A DNA stretch of 64,000 nt from positions 16,049 through 80,048 of the forward strand of contig NZ_BCXD01000025.1 in the NCBI RefSeq assembly GCF_001894925.1, written 5' to 3'. This DNA is from Rhodococcus rhodnii NBRC 100604 (GTDB taxonomy: Bacteria > Actinomycetota > Actinomycetes > Mycobacteriales > Mycobacteriaceae). Below the pieces are notes generated by a model, which saw only the letters and a program-made list of their open reading frames with translations, was not told the DNA's origin and searched no databases. Below, in pieces: positions 7,187-15,067 of this stretch; positions within the stretch are counted from its first letter, which is position 1, and every line of letters begins with the position of its first letter. The translations under genes and the position numbers were made by a program.

Positions 7187-7325
7187 GTGATCGTGCGCGA
7201 TCGAGCGCGGTTCCAACGCCTTCGAATCGTCGTCGAAGATCCGCGTACGTGTCGAGCGTCAGGGCGGCCGATGCGTGCCCGAGTATCCGTTGCAGCGCCC
7301 CGAGGTTGACGCCGGCCGACGGGAC
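7164..7325 (-). pseudogene. Integrase C-terminal remnant of a second element
   Basis: About 50 codons match the C-terminus of the 1345-2357 integrase: VNLGALQRILGHASAALTLDTYADL, including the catalytic His box (GHAS) and the tyrosine (LDTY). After YADL the frame is disturbed (RRRFEGVGTALDRARS instead of the FDDDLE pattern). The HDLRH box and everything upstream are absent. It is a decayed leftover of a related integrative element that used the same attachment site. Confidence 0.75.
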
Positions 7326-7366
7326 GGCGATGCCGAGTCCGGCGGAGTCTCCCACCCCGCCGCCAC

Positions 7367-7672
7367 TCAGGCCTTTTTCCCCCGACTGACCAGTAGTGGA
7401 ATCAGGCGATCCCGCCAGACCGGGATACAAACGTGGCCGCTGGACATGCCGCCGTGGGCGAACTCTGTCCGGTAGACCTCATCAGCTAGCTCGGTTCGCA
7501 AGTCCGCGCCGACCACCGTGGTGAAGGCATCGAGGAGCGTCTCTTCCAACGTCGCGTCGTCATCGGGAAGCGGAAGGCCGGCCAGGTGCTCTCGGATCGC
7601 CGCCCACACATACGGATCGCCGCGCAGTCCCCACTGCTCCGGCTCCTCCCCGAAGAGTTGGTCCATCGTCAT
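7367..7672 (-). CDS. Conserved hypothetical actinobacterial protein
   Basis: A 101-aa soluble protein starting MTMDQLFGEEPEQWGLRGDPYVW and ending with the conserved-looking stretch FAHGGMSSGHVCIPVWRDRLIPLLVSR. I recall this GGMSSG/WRD pattern from small uncharacterised streptomycete and rhodococcal proteins, often on accessory DNA, but no function is known. ATG 7672 overlaps the stop of a possible 45-codon gene upstream (7669-7806). It lies directly beyond the integrase remnant, so it may be cargo of the eroded second element. Confidence 0.65.
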   Translation of the reverse strand: MTMDQLFGEEPEQWGLRGDPYVWAAIREHLAGLPLPDDDATLEETLLDAFTTVVGADLRTELADEVYRTEFAHGGMSSGHVCIPVWRDRLIPLLVSRGKKA

Positions 7673-7806
7673 CGCTGCATCATGCCAGGTTTGCTCGCGG
7701 TGTCGATCGTCCAGACGGCAGTCCCCCGATCGGGTGCACAGTGATCCCGTTGAACTTTGCCGCCGCGCTTCCGGACGTGGACCGAGTTCCCGATCCGCCT
7801 TGCCAT
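7669..7806 (-). CDS. Possible short gene upstream of the conserved hypothetical
   Basis: A 45-codon frame (MARRIGNSVHVRKRGGKVQRD) with a GAAAGGA ribosome-binding site before ATG 7806 and a 4-bp overlap with the next gene's ATG. The opening M-RIGNS resembles the start of small actinobacterial proteins found beside the downstream family, and the rest may be a shortened or frameshifted version. No function can be given. The interval 7807-8190 beyond it shows no convincing gene on either strand. Confidence 0.35.
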   Translation of the reverse strand: MARRIGNSVHVRKRGGKVQRDHCAPDRGTAVWTIDTASKPGMMQR

Positions 7807-8190
7807 GGTTCCTTTCGACGAGCCACTAGGAGTAGCCGCGGACAGGTGTCGTACACGGTGGTGCGTGCCGAGGGCGTTCGCACAGTTATCCGGGTGGACG
7901 GAGCACTTCCCCGAGAACACAGGGGCCGGAGTGTCCGAATCGAGCCAGGGGCTTCCGTCCACGCGGGCGAGACGACGTCGGTCGGCAGGCGAGAGGTCGC
8001 CTCGCGCGGGACTAGCTGCTGGCACTCGCGCAGGGCGACTGTCATGGCCACTGCCCGCGTGATGCCTGGTCGGCGCGAACCGAACTCGGTCCCGGCAGGC
8101 ACATTCTCCGTTACCGGGCCGTGATGAAGTCTGGCGGCTGCGGCTGTACTGTGCGCAGGGTTGCGTTTGCCGAACGAGGGGTAAGGGATC

Positions 8191-9213
8191 TTGAGAGTGG
8201 GCCGCCGAGTCGTCGCTGTCGCCGGAGTCGCTGCGGCGGCTGCCGTGCTGGGATCGACCGTCACCGTCGCATCGGCCGAGCCCGTCGACCCGACGGCCGG
8301 GGCGGTGGACTCGCCGCGCAGCGTGGGCGCACGCCTCGACCGCGTCGAGCAGATCACCGACACCCGGACGGCGCTGTTCGTCGAGTCGACCGCGATGGGC
8401 CGGATCGTCCAGGTCCAGGTCCTCCACCCCGCGAACGAGACGCCGCGCCCGTCGCTCTATCTGCTCGACGGCGTCGGCGCGGGCGAGGAGTCCGATTACT
8501 CCGAGAGCACGTGGACCCTCGAGACGGACGCCGTCGACTTCTTCGCCGACAAGCCCGTCAACGTCGTCCTGCCCGTCGGTGGGACCGGCGCCTACTACAC
8601 CGACTGGCTGCGTCCCGACTCAGGCCTCGGCCAGCCGCAGTGGGAAACCTTCCTCACCGAGGAGCTCCCCAGGATCATCGATTCCGAGATGCACGGCAAC
8701 GGCGCCAACGCCGTCGCGGGCGTGTCGATGGGCGCGATGGGCGCCGGCAATCTGATCACCCGCCACCCCGACTTGTATCGCGGCCTGACGGCGTTCAGCG
8801 GCTGCCTCGACACCACCGATCCGATCGCTCGCGATTCGGTGCGCAGCACCGTCGCCTACAAGGGTGGTGATGCAGCGAACATGTGGGGCTTCGACTCCGA
8901 TCCCGCCTGGACCGCGCACAACCCCGCCGCGAACGCGGAAGCGCTGCGTGGCAAGCAGATCTACGTCTCGACGGGTAACGGGCTTCCCGGACGCTACGAG
9001 ACGGGTGGTGTCGCCGATGCGCCGCGCATCGCGATCGGCGGCCCGCTCGAGGCCGCCGCCAACTACTGCACGCAGTCGTTCGAGCGCAAGATGAACGCGA
9101 TGCAGATCCCCGCGACGATCGTCTATCACGATCAGGGCACGCACTCGTGGCCGTACTGGCAGGACGAGATGCGGCGCGCGTGGCCGGACATCGCACGCGC
9201 ACTGGAGATCTGA
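8191..9213 (+). CDS. Secreted mycolyltransferase / antigen 85-family esterase
   Basis: A 340-aa exported alpha/beta-hydrolase of the antigen 85/corynomycolyl transferase family, which moves mycolic acids between trehalose mycolates and to arabinogalactan in the cell envelope. TTG 8191 follows AAGGGA. The signal peptide is clear (RRVVAVAGVAAAAAVLGSTVTVASA, cut near residue 29). Hydrolase landmarks are visible: PSLYLLDG, VNVVLPVGG, the nucleophile elbow GVSMGAMGAG with the serine at about residue 176, and the histidine in GTHSWPYW near the C-terminus. Its presence indicates a mycolic-acid-containing organism. Which mycolate acceptor it serves cannot be told. Confidence 0.85.
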   Translation: MRVGRRVVAVAGVAAAAAVLGSTVTVASAEPVDPTAGAVDSPRSVGARLDRVEQITDTRTALFVESTAMGRIVQVQVLHPANETPRPSLYLLDGVGAGEESDYSESTWTLETDAVDFFADKPVNVVLPVGGTGAYYTDWLRPDSGLGQPQWETFLTEELPRIIDSEMHGNGANAVAGVSMGAMGAGNLITRHPDLYRGLTAFSGCLDTTDPIARDSVRSTVAYKGGDAANMWGFDSDPAWTAHNPAANAEALRGKQIYVSTGNGLPGRYETGGVADAPRIAIGGPLEAAANYCTQSFERKMNAMQIPATIVYHDQGTHSWPYWQDEMRRAWPDIARALEI

Positions 9214-9217
9214 TCGC

Positions 9218-10891
9218 TCAGGTCGGAGCGGAGATCCGCTCCGTCGACGGCACCGGCACGGGCGAGTTGACGCGCAGATAGTCGACGAACGCGGCGAGAT
9301 CCGTCCCGACCTGGACGCGGTCGCGACCGGAACCGAGTGCGCGGAAGCCGTCCCCGCCGTCGGCGAGGAAGCGGTTGAGCGCGACGCGATAGTCCCGATC
9401 GAGGGCTATCGCCTCGCCGTCCAGCGCGAGGCCCGACACGCGATCGCCCGGCCGGGCCGCCGCCTCGAAGGTGTACGAGAACCCTTGTGACGGCGCGAGG
9501 ATCCGCTCGATCGCCTGCCCGTCGCGATCCTGGATCTGTTGTTCGAGAGCTTCTTTCAGCTGTTCTCCGGTCAGCGTGACGACGACGAGATCGTTCTCGA
9601 ACGGCTGCACGGCGTGCGCGTCGGCGAACGTCACGACGCCCTCCGCATCGCCGTCGAGGTCGGCGCGCACCCCGCCCGGATTCGTCAGGGCGAGTTGCGC
9701 TCCCGCGACACGGGCGGCGGACAGCTGCGCATCGGCCACGAGGTTGCCGAGCGCCGACTCGCCCGTCGGGCCCGTTCGTCTGCTCATGGGAGCCGCGAGC
9801 ACACCGACGCGCCGGGCGGCCTGATCGGCGGCCTTCTCGTTCGCGCGATCGACGATGGCGGCGACCTCGGCGTCGGGCGTGATGTCGTGGGCGACGGTCT
9901 GATTGAACGACGTGGTGCGCTCGCGGACGACGTCGCCGGTCGCATGATCGAGTACGAGGTCGGCGACGGCGATCCCCTGGCCGCGCGAATGCGGGTTCAT
10001 GACGACGCGTGGATTACCGTCGGGATCGGTGACGGTGCAGTCGTAGCGTGCGGCGTTGTCGCCGGTGAACACGACGTCGATGAGCGGCGACGCGGCGGCG
10101 GCGAGCCGGTGGCCGGGGCCCTGCCGTTCGTCGCACGGCGGCGCGGGAGAGCCGGCGTCGTCGCTCTCGTGCAGCAGCAGGACGATCGCCGAGACGCCGA
10201 GATAGTCGAGGGTGCGGGCGGTGGCGTCGATCGCGTCGAGCTCGTCGGCGAAGCGGAACTCGTCGCGCACGCCGGGTGGCAGTGCCGCGGGGGTGTCGGC
10301 GGGCAGCGCCGAGATGACGCCGACCGGGATCCCGTCGACGTAGTCGACCGAGAAGGGCATCGCGACGGGCGTTCCGTCGGCGGTCGTGGTGTTGGACGCG
10401 ACGAGCGGGAACGTCGCCCCACCGAAGGTGTCGGAGTAGCGGCAGCCGGTGTCGGGATGGCACCCGCCTCCACGGAGGCGGGCGAATTCTGCTGCACCGG
10501 CGTCGAGTTCGTGGTTTCCGACTCCCGACGCAGCCAGATCGAGATGGCCGAGGACGTCGACCGTCGGCTCGTCGTGGAACAGCGACGACGCGACGCCGGA
10601 CGCACCCCAGTTGTCGCCCACCGAGTACAGCAGCGACTTCGGTGCGTTGTGGCGCAACTGCTCCAGATACGCGGCGAGATAGGCGACGCCGCCCGCCTCG
10701 ACGCGCCTACCGTTGGGCTCGGTGACGTTGCTGCTCTCGCCGACGGGAGCCTCGAGTGTGCCCTGCAGATCGGTGATCGCGAGGAGTCGAACCGAGGTCG
10801 TCTCGGACGGTGCCGCGCCGGCCGGAGCGCTCGTGAGAAGCAGGAGCGGCGCGACGAACAGCGCTGCTGCGATCGCACGCACTCGGCGCAT
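9218..10891 (-). CDS. Secreted bifunctional 5'-nucleotidase / metallophosphoesterase (UshA-type)
   Basis: A 557-aa exported enzyme expected to hydrolyse 5'-nucleotides or 2',3'-cyclic nucleotides outside the cell. It has a signal peptide (AAALFVAPLLLLTSAPAGAAP) and an N-terminal metallophosphatase domain with the metal motifs TDLQG (usually D-HG), GDNWGAS and GNHELD. A C-terminal 5'-nucleotidase domain (about 350-545) contains NLVADAQ, NPGGVRADL and the substrate-loop region FLADGGDGF. DLQG in place of D-HG is a known variant in actinobacterial members. It converges on the mycolyltransferase gene with a 4-bp gap. Confidence 0.85.
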   Translation of the reverse strand: MRRVRAIAAALFVAPLLLLTSAPAGAAPSETTSVRLLAITDLQGTLEAPVGESSNVTEPNGRRVEAGGVAYLAAYLEQLRHNAPKSLLYSVGDNWGASGVASSLFHDEPTVDVLGHLDLAASGVGNHELDAGAAEFARLRGGGCHPDTGCRYSDTFGGATFPLVASNTTTADGTPVAMPFSVDYVDGIPVGVISALPADTPAALPPGVRDEFRFADELDAIDATARTLDYLGVSAIVLLLHESDDAGSPAPPCDERQGPGHRLAAAASPLIDVVFTGDNAARYDCTVTDPDGNPRVVMNPHSRGQGIAVADLVLDHATGDVVRERTTSFNQTVAHDITPDAEVAAIVDRANEKAADQAARRVGVLAAPMSRRTGPTGESALGNLVADAQLSAARVAGAQLALTNPGGVRADLDGDAEGVVTFADAHAVQPFENDLVVVTLTGEQLKEALEQQIQDRDGQAIERILAPSQGFSYTFEAAARPGDRVSGLALDGEAIALDRDYRVALNRFLADGGDGFRALGSGRDRVQVGTDLAAFVDYLRVNSPVPVPSTERISAPT

Positions 10892-10971
10892 CTCGGCTCC
10901 TCCCCGGCAGGACTCACCGAGTCTGGCAAGTAGGGGTCACGAGACGTCTACTCGGCGGTAACGGTTGCGTC

Positions 10972-12060
10972 TCATAGTCCGGCGAGTGTGCGCACCTCGG
11001 CCGTCGCGGCGAAGGCCAGGAAGCGGTCGTTCTCGTGCGGATCGCCGACGGTGACGCGCACCCCGTCGTTGCCGTACGGGCGCAGCAGCAGCCCCGCCTG
11101 TGCGGCGGCATCGGCGTACGCCGACGACCGTTCTCCGAGTGGGAGATACACGAAGTTCGCGTCCGAGTCGGGGACGGTGTACCCGGCCTCCACGAGCCCC
11201 GTACGGACGCGGTCGCGTTCGGCGACGACGCCGTCGGTACGCGCGAGCAGCGCATCCGACGCCGCGAGCGACGCGATCGCCGCTGCCTGCGCGGGCGCGC
11301 TCACCGAGAACGGGATGTGCACCTTGCTCAGCGCCGTGACGATCGCCGGATCCGCGACGGCGTACCCGACTCGGATACCGGCGAGGCCGTACGCCTTGGA
11401 GAACGTCCGCAGCACGACGACGTTCGCGCGGCCTCGCGCGAGCGCGACACCGTCGGTGCCCTCCGCGGGATCGGCCCACCGGTGGTACTCGAAGTACGCC
11501 TCGTCGAGCGCGACGACGACGTGCGCGGGCACGGCGTCGAGGAACTTCTCGAGTTCGGCGCGTCCGAGCGAGCGGCCCGTCGGGTTGTTCGGGTTGCACA
11601 CGAACACGAGCCGCGTCCGGTCGGTGATGGCGTCGAGCATCGCGGGCAGATCGTGGCCGAAGTCGGCATCGAGCGGCACCTGCACCGGGACGGCGCCCGC
11701 CACCCGCGTGACGATCGGATACGCCTCGAACGAGCGCCACGCGAACACGACCTCGTCGCCCTCGTCGCACGTCAGCTGCACGAGCTCCTGGCACAGCGAC
11801 ACCGATCCGCACCCGACGGCGACGTGATGCGGCGGCACGCCCAGGAACTCGCTCAGCGCCGTCACGAGCGCCCGCGCACCGTTGTCCGGGTACCGGTTGG
11901 CCGTCGTGACGGCCTCCGCGACGGCCGCCGCGACCTCGGGCAGCGGGCCGAGCGTCGTCTCGTTGCTGGCGAGCTTGATCGCCCCGGGAAAGTCGCGGCC
12001 CGGAACGTACGCGGGCAGCGAGTCGAGATCGGGCCTGATGTGCGGTGCCGGGGAATCCAC
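10972..12060 (-). CDS. Histidinol-phosphate / aromatic aminotransferase (HisC2/PatA type)
   Basis: A 362-aa fold-type I PLP aminotransferase. Motifs: KLASNETTLGP at the N-terminus, FVCNPNNPTG, ALDEAYFEY with the PLP aspartate, and the Schiff-base lysine in FSKAYGLAGIRVGY. I chose GTG 12060 (VDSPAPHIRPDL), giving the usual family length; the frame stays open upstream but is not protein-like there. Mycobacteriales carry a stand-alone paralogue of this kind, outside the his operon, that acts on phenylalanine, tyrosine or histidinol phosphate. The lack of his genes nearby fits that paralogue. It is transcribed divergently from the hydrolase-like gene at 12155. Confidence 0.85.
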   Translation of the reverse strand: MDSPAPHIRPDLDSLPAYVPGRDFPGAIKLASNETTLGPLPEVAAAVAEAVTTANRYPDNGARALVTALSEFLGVPPHHVAVGCGSVSLCQELVQLTCDEGDEVVFAWRSFEAYPIVTRVAGAVPVQVPLDADFGHDLPAMLDAITDRTRLVFVCNPNNPTGRSLGRAELEKFLDAVPAHVVVALDEAYFEYHRWADPAEGTDGVALARGRANVVVLRTFSKAYGLAGIRVGYAVADPAIVTALSKVHIPFSVSAPAQAAAIASLAASDALLARTDGVVAERDRVRTGLVEAGYTVPDSDANFVYLPLGERSSAYADAAAQAGLLLRPYGNDGVRVTVGDPHENDRFLAFAATAEVRTLAGL

Positions 12061-12154
12061 AGTCCAGATTATGCGCGCACCCCGGGGCGCTGCCGCAGGC
12101 CCGTCGGGGCCGGAATCGTCGCGCTGCAGGTCCACGCGGTGGCACAGTGGACAC

Positions 12155-12868
12155 ATGGCGGGCATCACCACCGAGAATGTGCCGCTGCGCGACGACAGCG
12201 CGACGGTGCCGCTGGCGGTCGCCGAACCGGACGGCAGGCCGGTGCGCGGCGGCATCGTCGTGCTGCACGAGAGCAGGCGGTTCGGCGAGAGCGTGCGGCA
12301 ACTGTTGCGGTCGCTCGCCGACGAGGGCTGGCTCGCCGTCGCGCCCGACCTGTTCCATCGCCGGGACGACGGCGATGTGGGCGTCTTCGGCTCGGACCTG
12401 TTCGACGACTTCGACGCGTCCTTCGATTGGCTGCTCTCGCGCGGCGTCACGGGCGACCGCGTCGGTGTGCTGGGGTTCGACGACGCCGGCACCGCGGCGG
12501 TCACCGTCGCCGTCGAGCGTCCCGTGGGGGCCGCCGTCAGCGTCGCGGCGCGGGGCGTCCTCACACCGCTCGCGCCCGGCGCGCCCGCCCTGGTCGAGGC
12601 CGTCGCGACGCTCGCGGCCCCGTGGCTCGCGCTGTACGGCGACGACGACGACGAGACGACGCCCGAGCACGTCGAGAGGCTCCGTGAGGCCGCCGCCCAC
12701 GCGCCCGTCGCGGCGCTCGTCGTCTCGTATCGGTCGCTCGCGCATCGGCGGAGCGAGCCCTCGCTGTTCTCGGACGGTGTTGACGGGTTCTCCGACGGCG
12801 CGGACGAGGAGGACGTCCTCGATGCCCGCGATCGCGTGTTCGAGTGGTTCGACGGGAACCTGCGGTGA
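12155..12868 (+). CDS. Dienelactone hydrolase-family protein lacking the usual nucleophile
   Basis: A 237-aa alpha/beta-hydrolase of dienelactone hydrolase type: GIVVLHESRRF, then AVAPDLFHR, then the elbow region VGVLGFDDAGTAAV, then WLALYGDDDDETTP and a late histidine (SLAHRR). In active family members the elbow carries Cys or Ser (G-C/S-G), but here the position reads Asp (GFDDAG), so classical hydrolysis is doubtful. It may have lost catalysis or work differently. ATG 12155 lies 94 bp from the divergent aminotransferase start. The next features downstream are the tRNA genes at 12969. Confidence 0.7.
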   Translation: MAGITTENVPLRDDSATVPLAVAEPDGRPVRGGIVVLHESRRFGESVRQLLRSLADEGWLAVAPDLFHRRDDGDVGVFGSDLFDDFDASFDWLLSRGVTGDRVGVLGFDDAGTAAVTVAVERPVGAAVSVAARGVLTPLAPGAPALVEAVATLAAPWLALYGDDDDETTPEHVERLREAAAHAPVAALVVSYRSLAHRRSEPSLFSDGVDGFSDGADEEDVLDARDRVFEWFDGNLR

Positions 12869-12902
12869 GCGCCGCCCTTCTGTAAGTCCCTGACCACCCG
12901 TT

Positions 12903-12932
12903 TTGCCTTTGCTACCCGAACCTGTGTAATCT
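12903..12932 (+). promoter_or_regulatory. Promoter of the tRNA-Ser(GCT) gene
   Basis: TTGCCT (12903-12908) and TAATCT (12927-12932) are 18 bp apart, about 36 bp upstream of the tRNA start, in a locally AT-rich stretch. This is a good sigma-A-type promoter match. Confidence 0.55.
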
Positions 12933-12968
12933 TTCGACCCGGCGGTTCGAGAGAATCGAAACCCCCAG

Positions 12969-13060
12969 GGAGGCGTGCCAGAGCGGCCGAATGGGACTCA
13001 CTGCTAATGAGTTGTCCTCTTTACGGGGGACCGGAGGTTCAAATCCTCTCGCCTCCGCCA
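12969..13060 (+). tRNA. tRNA-Ser(GCT)
   Basis: A class II tRNA with a long variable arm. The acceptor stem GGAGGCG (12969-12975) pairs with CGCCTCC (13050-13056), the anticodon GCT sits in the loop CTGCTAA, the T-arm carries GGTTCAAATCC, and CCA is encoded at 13058-13060. It reads AGC and AGT codons. Confidence 0.95.
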
Positions 13061-13096
13061 CGCCGACGTCCGTCGTCGGTGAACAAATGAAGATCT

Positions 13097-13169
13097 GCGC
13101 CCGTAGCTCAACGGATAGAGCATCTGACTACGGATCAGAAGGTTAGGGGTTCGAATCCCTTCGGGCGCA
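13097..13169 (+). tRNA. tRNA-Arg(ACG)
   Basis: Acceptor stem GCGCCCG (13097-13103) pairs with CGGGCGC (13162-13168). The anticodon loop CTACGGA gives ACG, expected to be edited to ICG by the TadA encoded at 25889. CCA is not encoded. It lies 36 bp after the tRNA-Ser gene and is followed by a terminator. Confidence 0.95.
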
Positions 13170-13177
13170 CAGTGAGA

Positions 13178-13207
13178 GACGCCCCACGCGAATCGCGTGG
13201 GGCGTTT
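13178..13207 (+). terminator. Terminator of the tRNA pair
   Basis: A 12-bp stem (ACGCCCCACGCG at 13179-13190, complement 13194-13205) with a 3-nt loop, followed by TTTCTC, 9 bp after the tRNA-Arg gene. Confidence 0.8.
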
Positions 13208-13478
13208 CTCGTCGCGCTGTGTGACGTGCATCTCTCGCCCAGCCCCCGCGCCTCCGAACGCTCCCGCGCCACGCCGTGATGACACGCCGTTACCGCTGTG
13301 ATTCGGCACAGTGATCTTCTCGACCCCTCGGATAACGAACAGGTCTCGTGTTCAATCGTCTGCGGGGATGCGGCCGATCGAGCCGCGTCACTTCCGGGGG
13401 AGACCTGTACGGGGGATTACTCGCGACTGCGCGGAGTGTCGGGGGACACTCGCGTGCCCGGACGGAGGAAACTGCTCT

Positions 13479-13517
13479 ATGCAAGGGAAGGCAACGGCCA
13501 GGCGGTGCATCCTGTGA
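13479..13517 (+). CDS. 12-codon leader ORF overlapping the next gene
   Basis: ATG 13479 is preceded at good spacing by a strong ribosome-binding site, GGAGGAA (13464-13470). It encodes MQGKATARRCIL and stops with TGA 13515-13517, which overlaps the ATG of the 104-aa gene (TGATG). The main gene has no good site of its own, so its translation probably depends on ribosomes from this leader. The upstream interval 13208-13463 shows no gene; promoter-like AT patches near 13330-13350 may drive the unit. Confidence 0.45.
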   Translation: MQGKATARRCIL

Positions 13518-13831
13518 TGAGTACCTCGACAGCGCTCGTGATCATGATCGCGACGGCCCTGATGGCGCTGGCCACGGTGGTGGTGGCGCCGCGCCGGCTC
13601 GACGCGGTCGGACCGGTTCACGTGCGGTATCGACGCCGCGCAGACGACGACTCGGTCGGCGAGATGATCGACTCCGTCTGCGTCATGCGCAAGGACGAGC
13701 TGGAGACGATGATCGAGTCCCTCTTCGCTCGCGAGCGTGCGCTCCGCGCTGCGGACCGCGTGGACGAGGCGCGGGCGATCGGCCTGCACAAGTTCATCTG
13801 CATCTCGGAGCTGCGGTCACGCCGGTTCTGA
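13517..13831 (+). CDS. Small membrane-anchored hypothetical protein
   Basis: A 104-aa protein with an N-terminal hydrophobic helix (residues 4-23, STALVIMIATALMALATVVV) followed by a cytoplasmic charged region. That region has a helical stretch of Glu/Arg/Met (MRKDELETMIESLFARERALRAADRVDEA). The family is not recognised. The start at ATG 13517 is coupled to the leader ORF 13479-13517. A strong terminator at 13893-13930 follows. Whether the helix is a signal anchor or a cleaved signal peptide is not clear; there is no evident cleavage site. Confidence 0.6.
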   Translation: MSTSTALVIMIATALMALATVVVAPRRLDAVGPVHVRYRRRADDDSVGEMIDSVCVMRKDELETMIESLFARERALRAADRVDEARAIGLHKFICISELRSRRF

Positions 13832-13892
13832 CGGCCGCAGCGCACCCGCTCGCGGGTGGCGGGACATGAACGACAACCGAACAGACGAGAAC

Positions 13893-13930
13893 CCGACCGA
13901 CCGCGAATTCGTCGCGGTCGGTCGGTTTTT
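13893..13930 (+). terminator. Intrinsic terminator with T-tract
   Basis: A perfect 13-bp stem (CCGACCGACCGCG at 13893-13905, complement 13913-13925), a 7-nt loop and T5. It ends the 13517-13831 unit and lies just 8 bp from the stop of the convergent dehydrogenase gene. Confidence 0.85.
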
Positions 13931-13938
13931 GTGAGCGG

Positions 13939-14979
13939 TCACGGAACGACGACGGCCCGCCCACGCAACTCGTTGGCCGCGAGCCTGCGGTACGCCTCGG
14001 TGCCGTCGTCGAGCGAGAAGCGTTCGACGGCGACGTCCAGGACACCGTCGCGCGCGAGGTCGAGCACCTCGATGAGTTCGGACCGCGAACCCCAGTAGGG
14101 AGCGCGGACCGACACCTCGTGCGGCTGCGCCCAGTAGCCCACTCTCGCGGCGGCCTTGCCGTCGCCGAGCCCGACGATCGAGACGTCGCCGAGGGTGCCG
14201 ACGACTCCCATCGCGATGTCGATGGTCGGCTGATATCCGACGAAGTCGAACACGGCCGCGGCGCCGCCGGTGCCGGTGATCTTGCGGACGTTCGCGACCG
14301 CGTCGTCGTTGCTGAGGACGGCCTCGTGGGCACCGACCTCCTTCGCGAACGCGAGCTTCTCCTCGGTGACGTCGAGCGCGATGATCCGCGCGGACGTCAG
14401 GTGCGCGAGCATCTGGATCGCGACGTGGCCGAGCCCGCCCGCACCGATGACGACGGCCGTCGCACCGCCGTGCAGCTTCGGTAGCGACGCCTTGATCGCG
14501 TGGTACGGCGTCAGGCCGGCGTCGGTGAGCGACACCGTCTCGACGGGGTCGAGGTCGCCGATGGGGACGAGGTGGCGGGGATCGTCGACGATCATGTACT
14601 CGGCCATCGCCCCGGCGGTGCCGAGCCCGGGCGGGAAGATCCCGAGGTCCTGGGCGCGCGAGCAGTAGTTCTCGAGTCCCTGCGAACAGAACCAGCACAC
14701 GCCGCAGCCCCACGGTCCGTAGACGACGACGGACGTCCCCACATCGATCGTGTCGACACCGGGCCCCAGTTCCTCGACGACGCCCGCGCCCTCGTGACCG
14801 AGGGTCATCGGCAGGGGATACGGGAAGGCGTCCGCGGGCATGCTCATGACGAAGTCGTCCGAGTGGCAGGCGCCGGCCGCCGTCACCTTCAGCAGCACCT
14901 GCCCCGGTCCGGGGGTGGGCTTGTCGATCTCGCGCAGTTCGGGTTCGGCTTGCGGTGTCACCATCTGGATAGCCCTCAT
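13939..14979 (-). CDS. Zinc-dependent alcohol dehydrogenase (MDR family)
   Basis: A 346-aa medium-chain dehydrogenase. It has the catalytic zinc ligands in GACHSDD and the LGHEGAGVVEELG motif. The structural-zinc four-cysteine lobe is CGVCWFCSQGLENYC (about residues 91-105), and the Rossmann nucleotide site is VIGAGGLGHVA (about 178-188). The D in ALDVTEEKL after the second strand favours NAD over NADP. The family oxidises primary alcohols reversibly; the substrate cannot be predicted. It stands alone, upstream of the Vsr gene but separated from it by 88 bp on the same strand. Confidence 0.85.
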   Translation of the reverse strand: MRAIQMVTPQAEPELREIDKPTPGPGQVLLKVTAAGACHSDDFVMSMPADAFPYPLPMTLGHEGAGVVEELGPGVDTIDVGTSVVVYGPWGCGVCWFCSQGLENYCSRAQDLGIFPPGLGTAGAMAEYMIVDDPRHLVPIGDLDPVETVSLTDAGLTPYHAIKASLPKLHGGATAVVIGAGGLGHVAIQMLAHLTSARIIALDVTEEKLAFAKEVGAHEAVLSNDDAVANVRKITGTGGAAAVFDFVGYQPTIDIAMGVVGTLGDVSIVGLGDGKAAARVGYWAQPHEVSVRAPYWGSRSELIEVLDLARDGVLDVAVERFSLDDGTEAYRRLAANELRGRAVVVP

Positions 14980-15067
14980 CGCCCACTCGCTCCTTCGACT
15001 CGGTGCGGCAGTTCATGCACTGCCACGCATGTGTCGTACGAGTTCATTGTCGCGTCGTGGCGGTGTG

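Noticed and set aside
7807..8190. Open frames on both strands in the gap before the mycolyltransferase
   Set aside because: They have no ribosome site, no recognisable motif and a shadow-like composition; I regard the stretch as non-coding.
9471..10933. Long plus-strand open frames opposite the 5'-nucleotidase
   Set aside because: They are Arg/Gly/Ala-rich shadows of the minus-strand enzyme, which has a signal peptide and metal motifs.
10937..12745. Very long minus-strand open frame over the aminotransferase and hydrolase genes
   Set aside because: It is Arg/Ala-rich with no domain, and shadows two recognisable genes in other frames, as expected in high-GC DNA.
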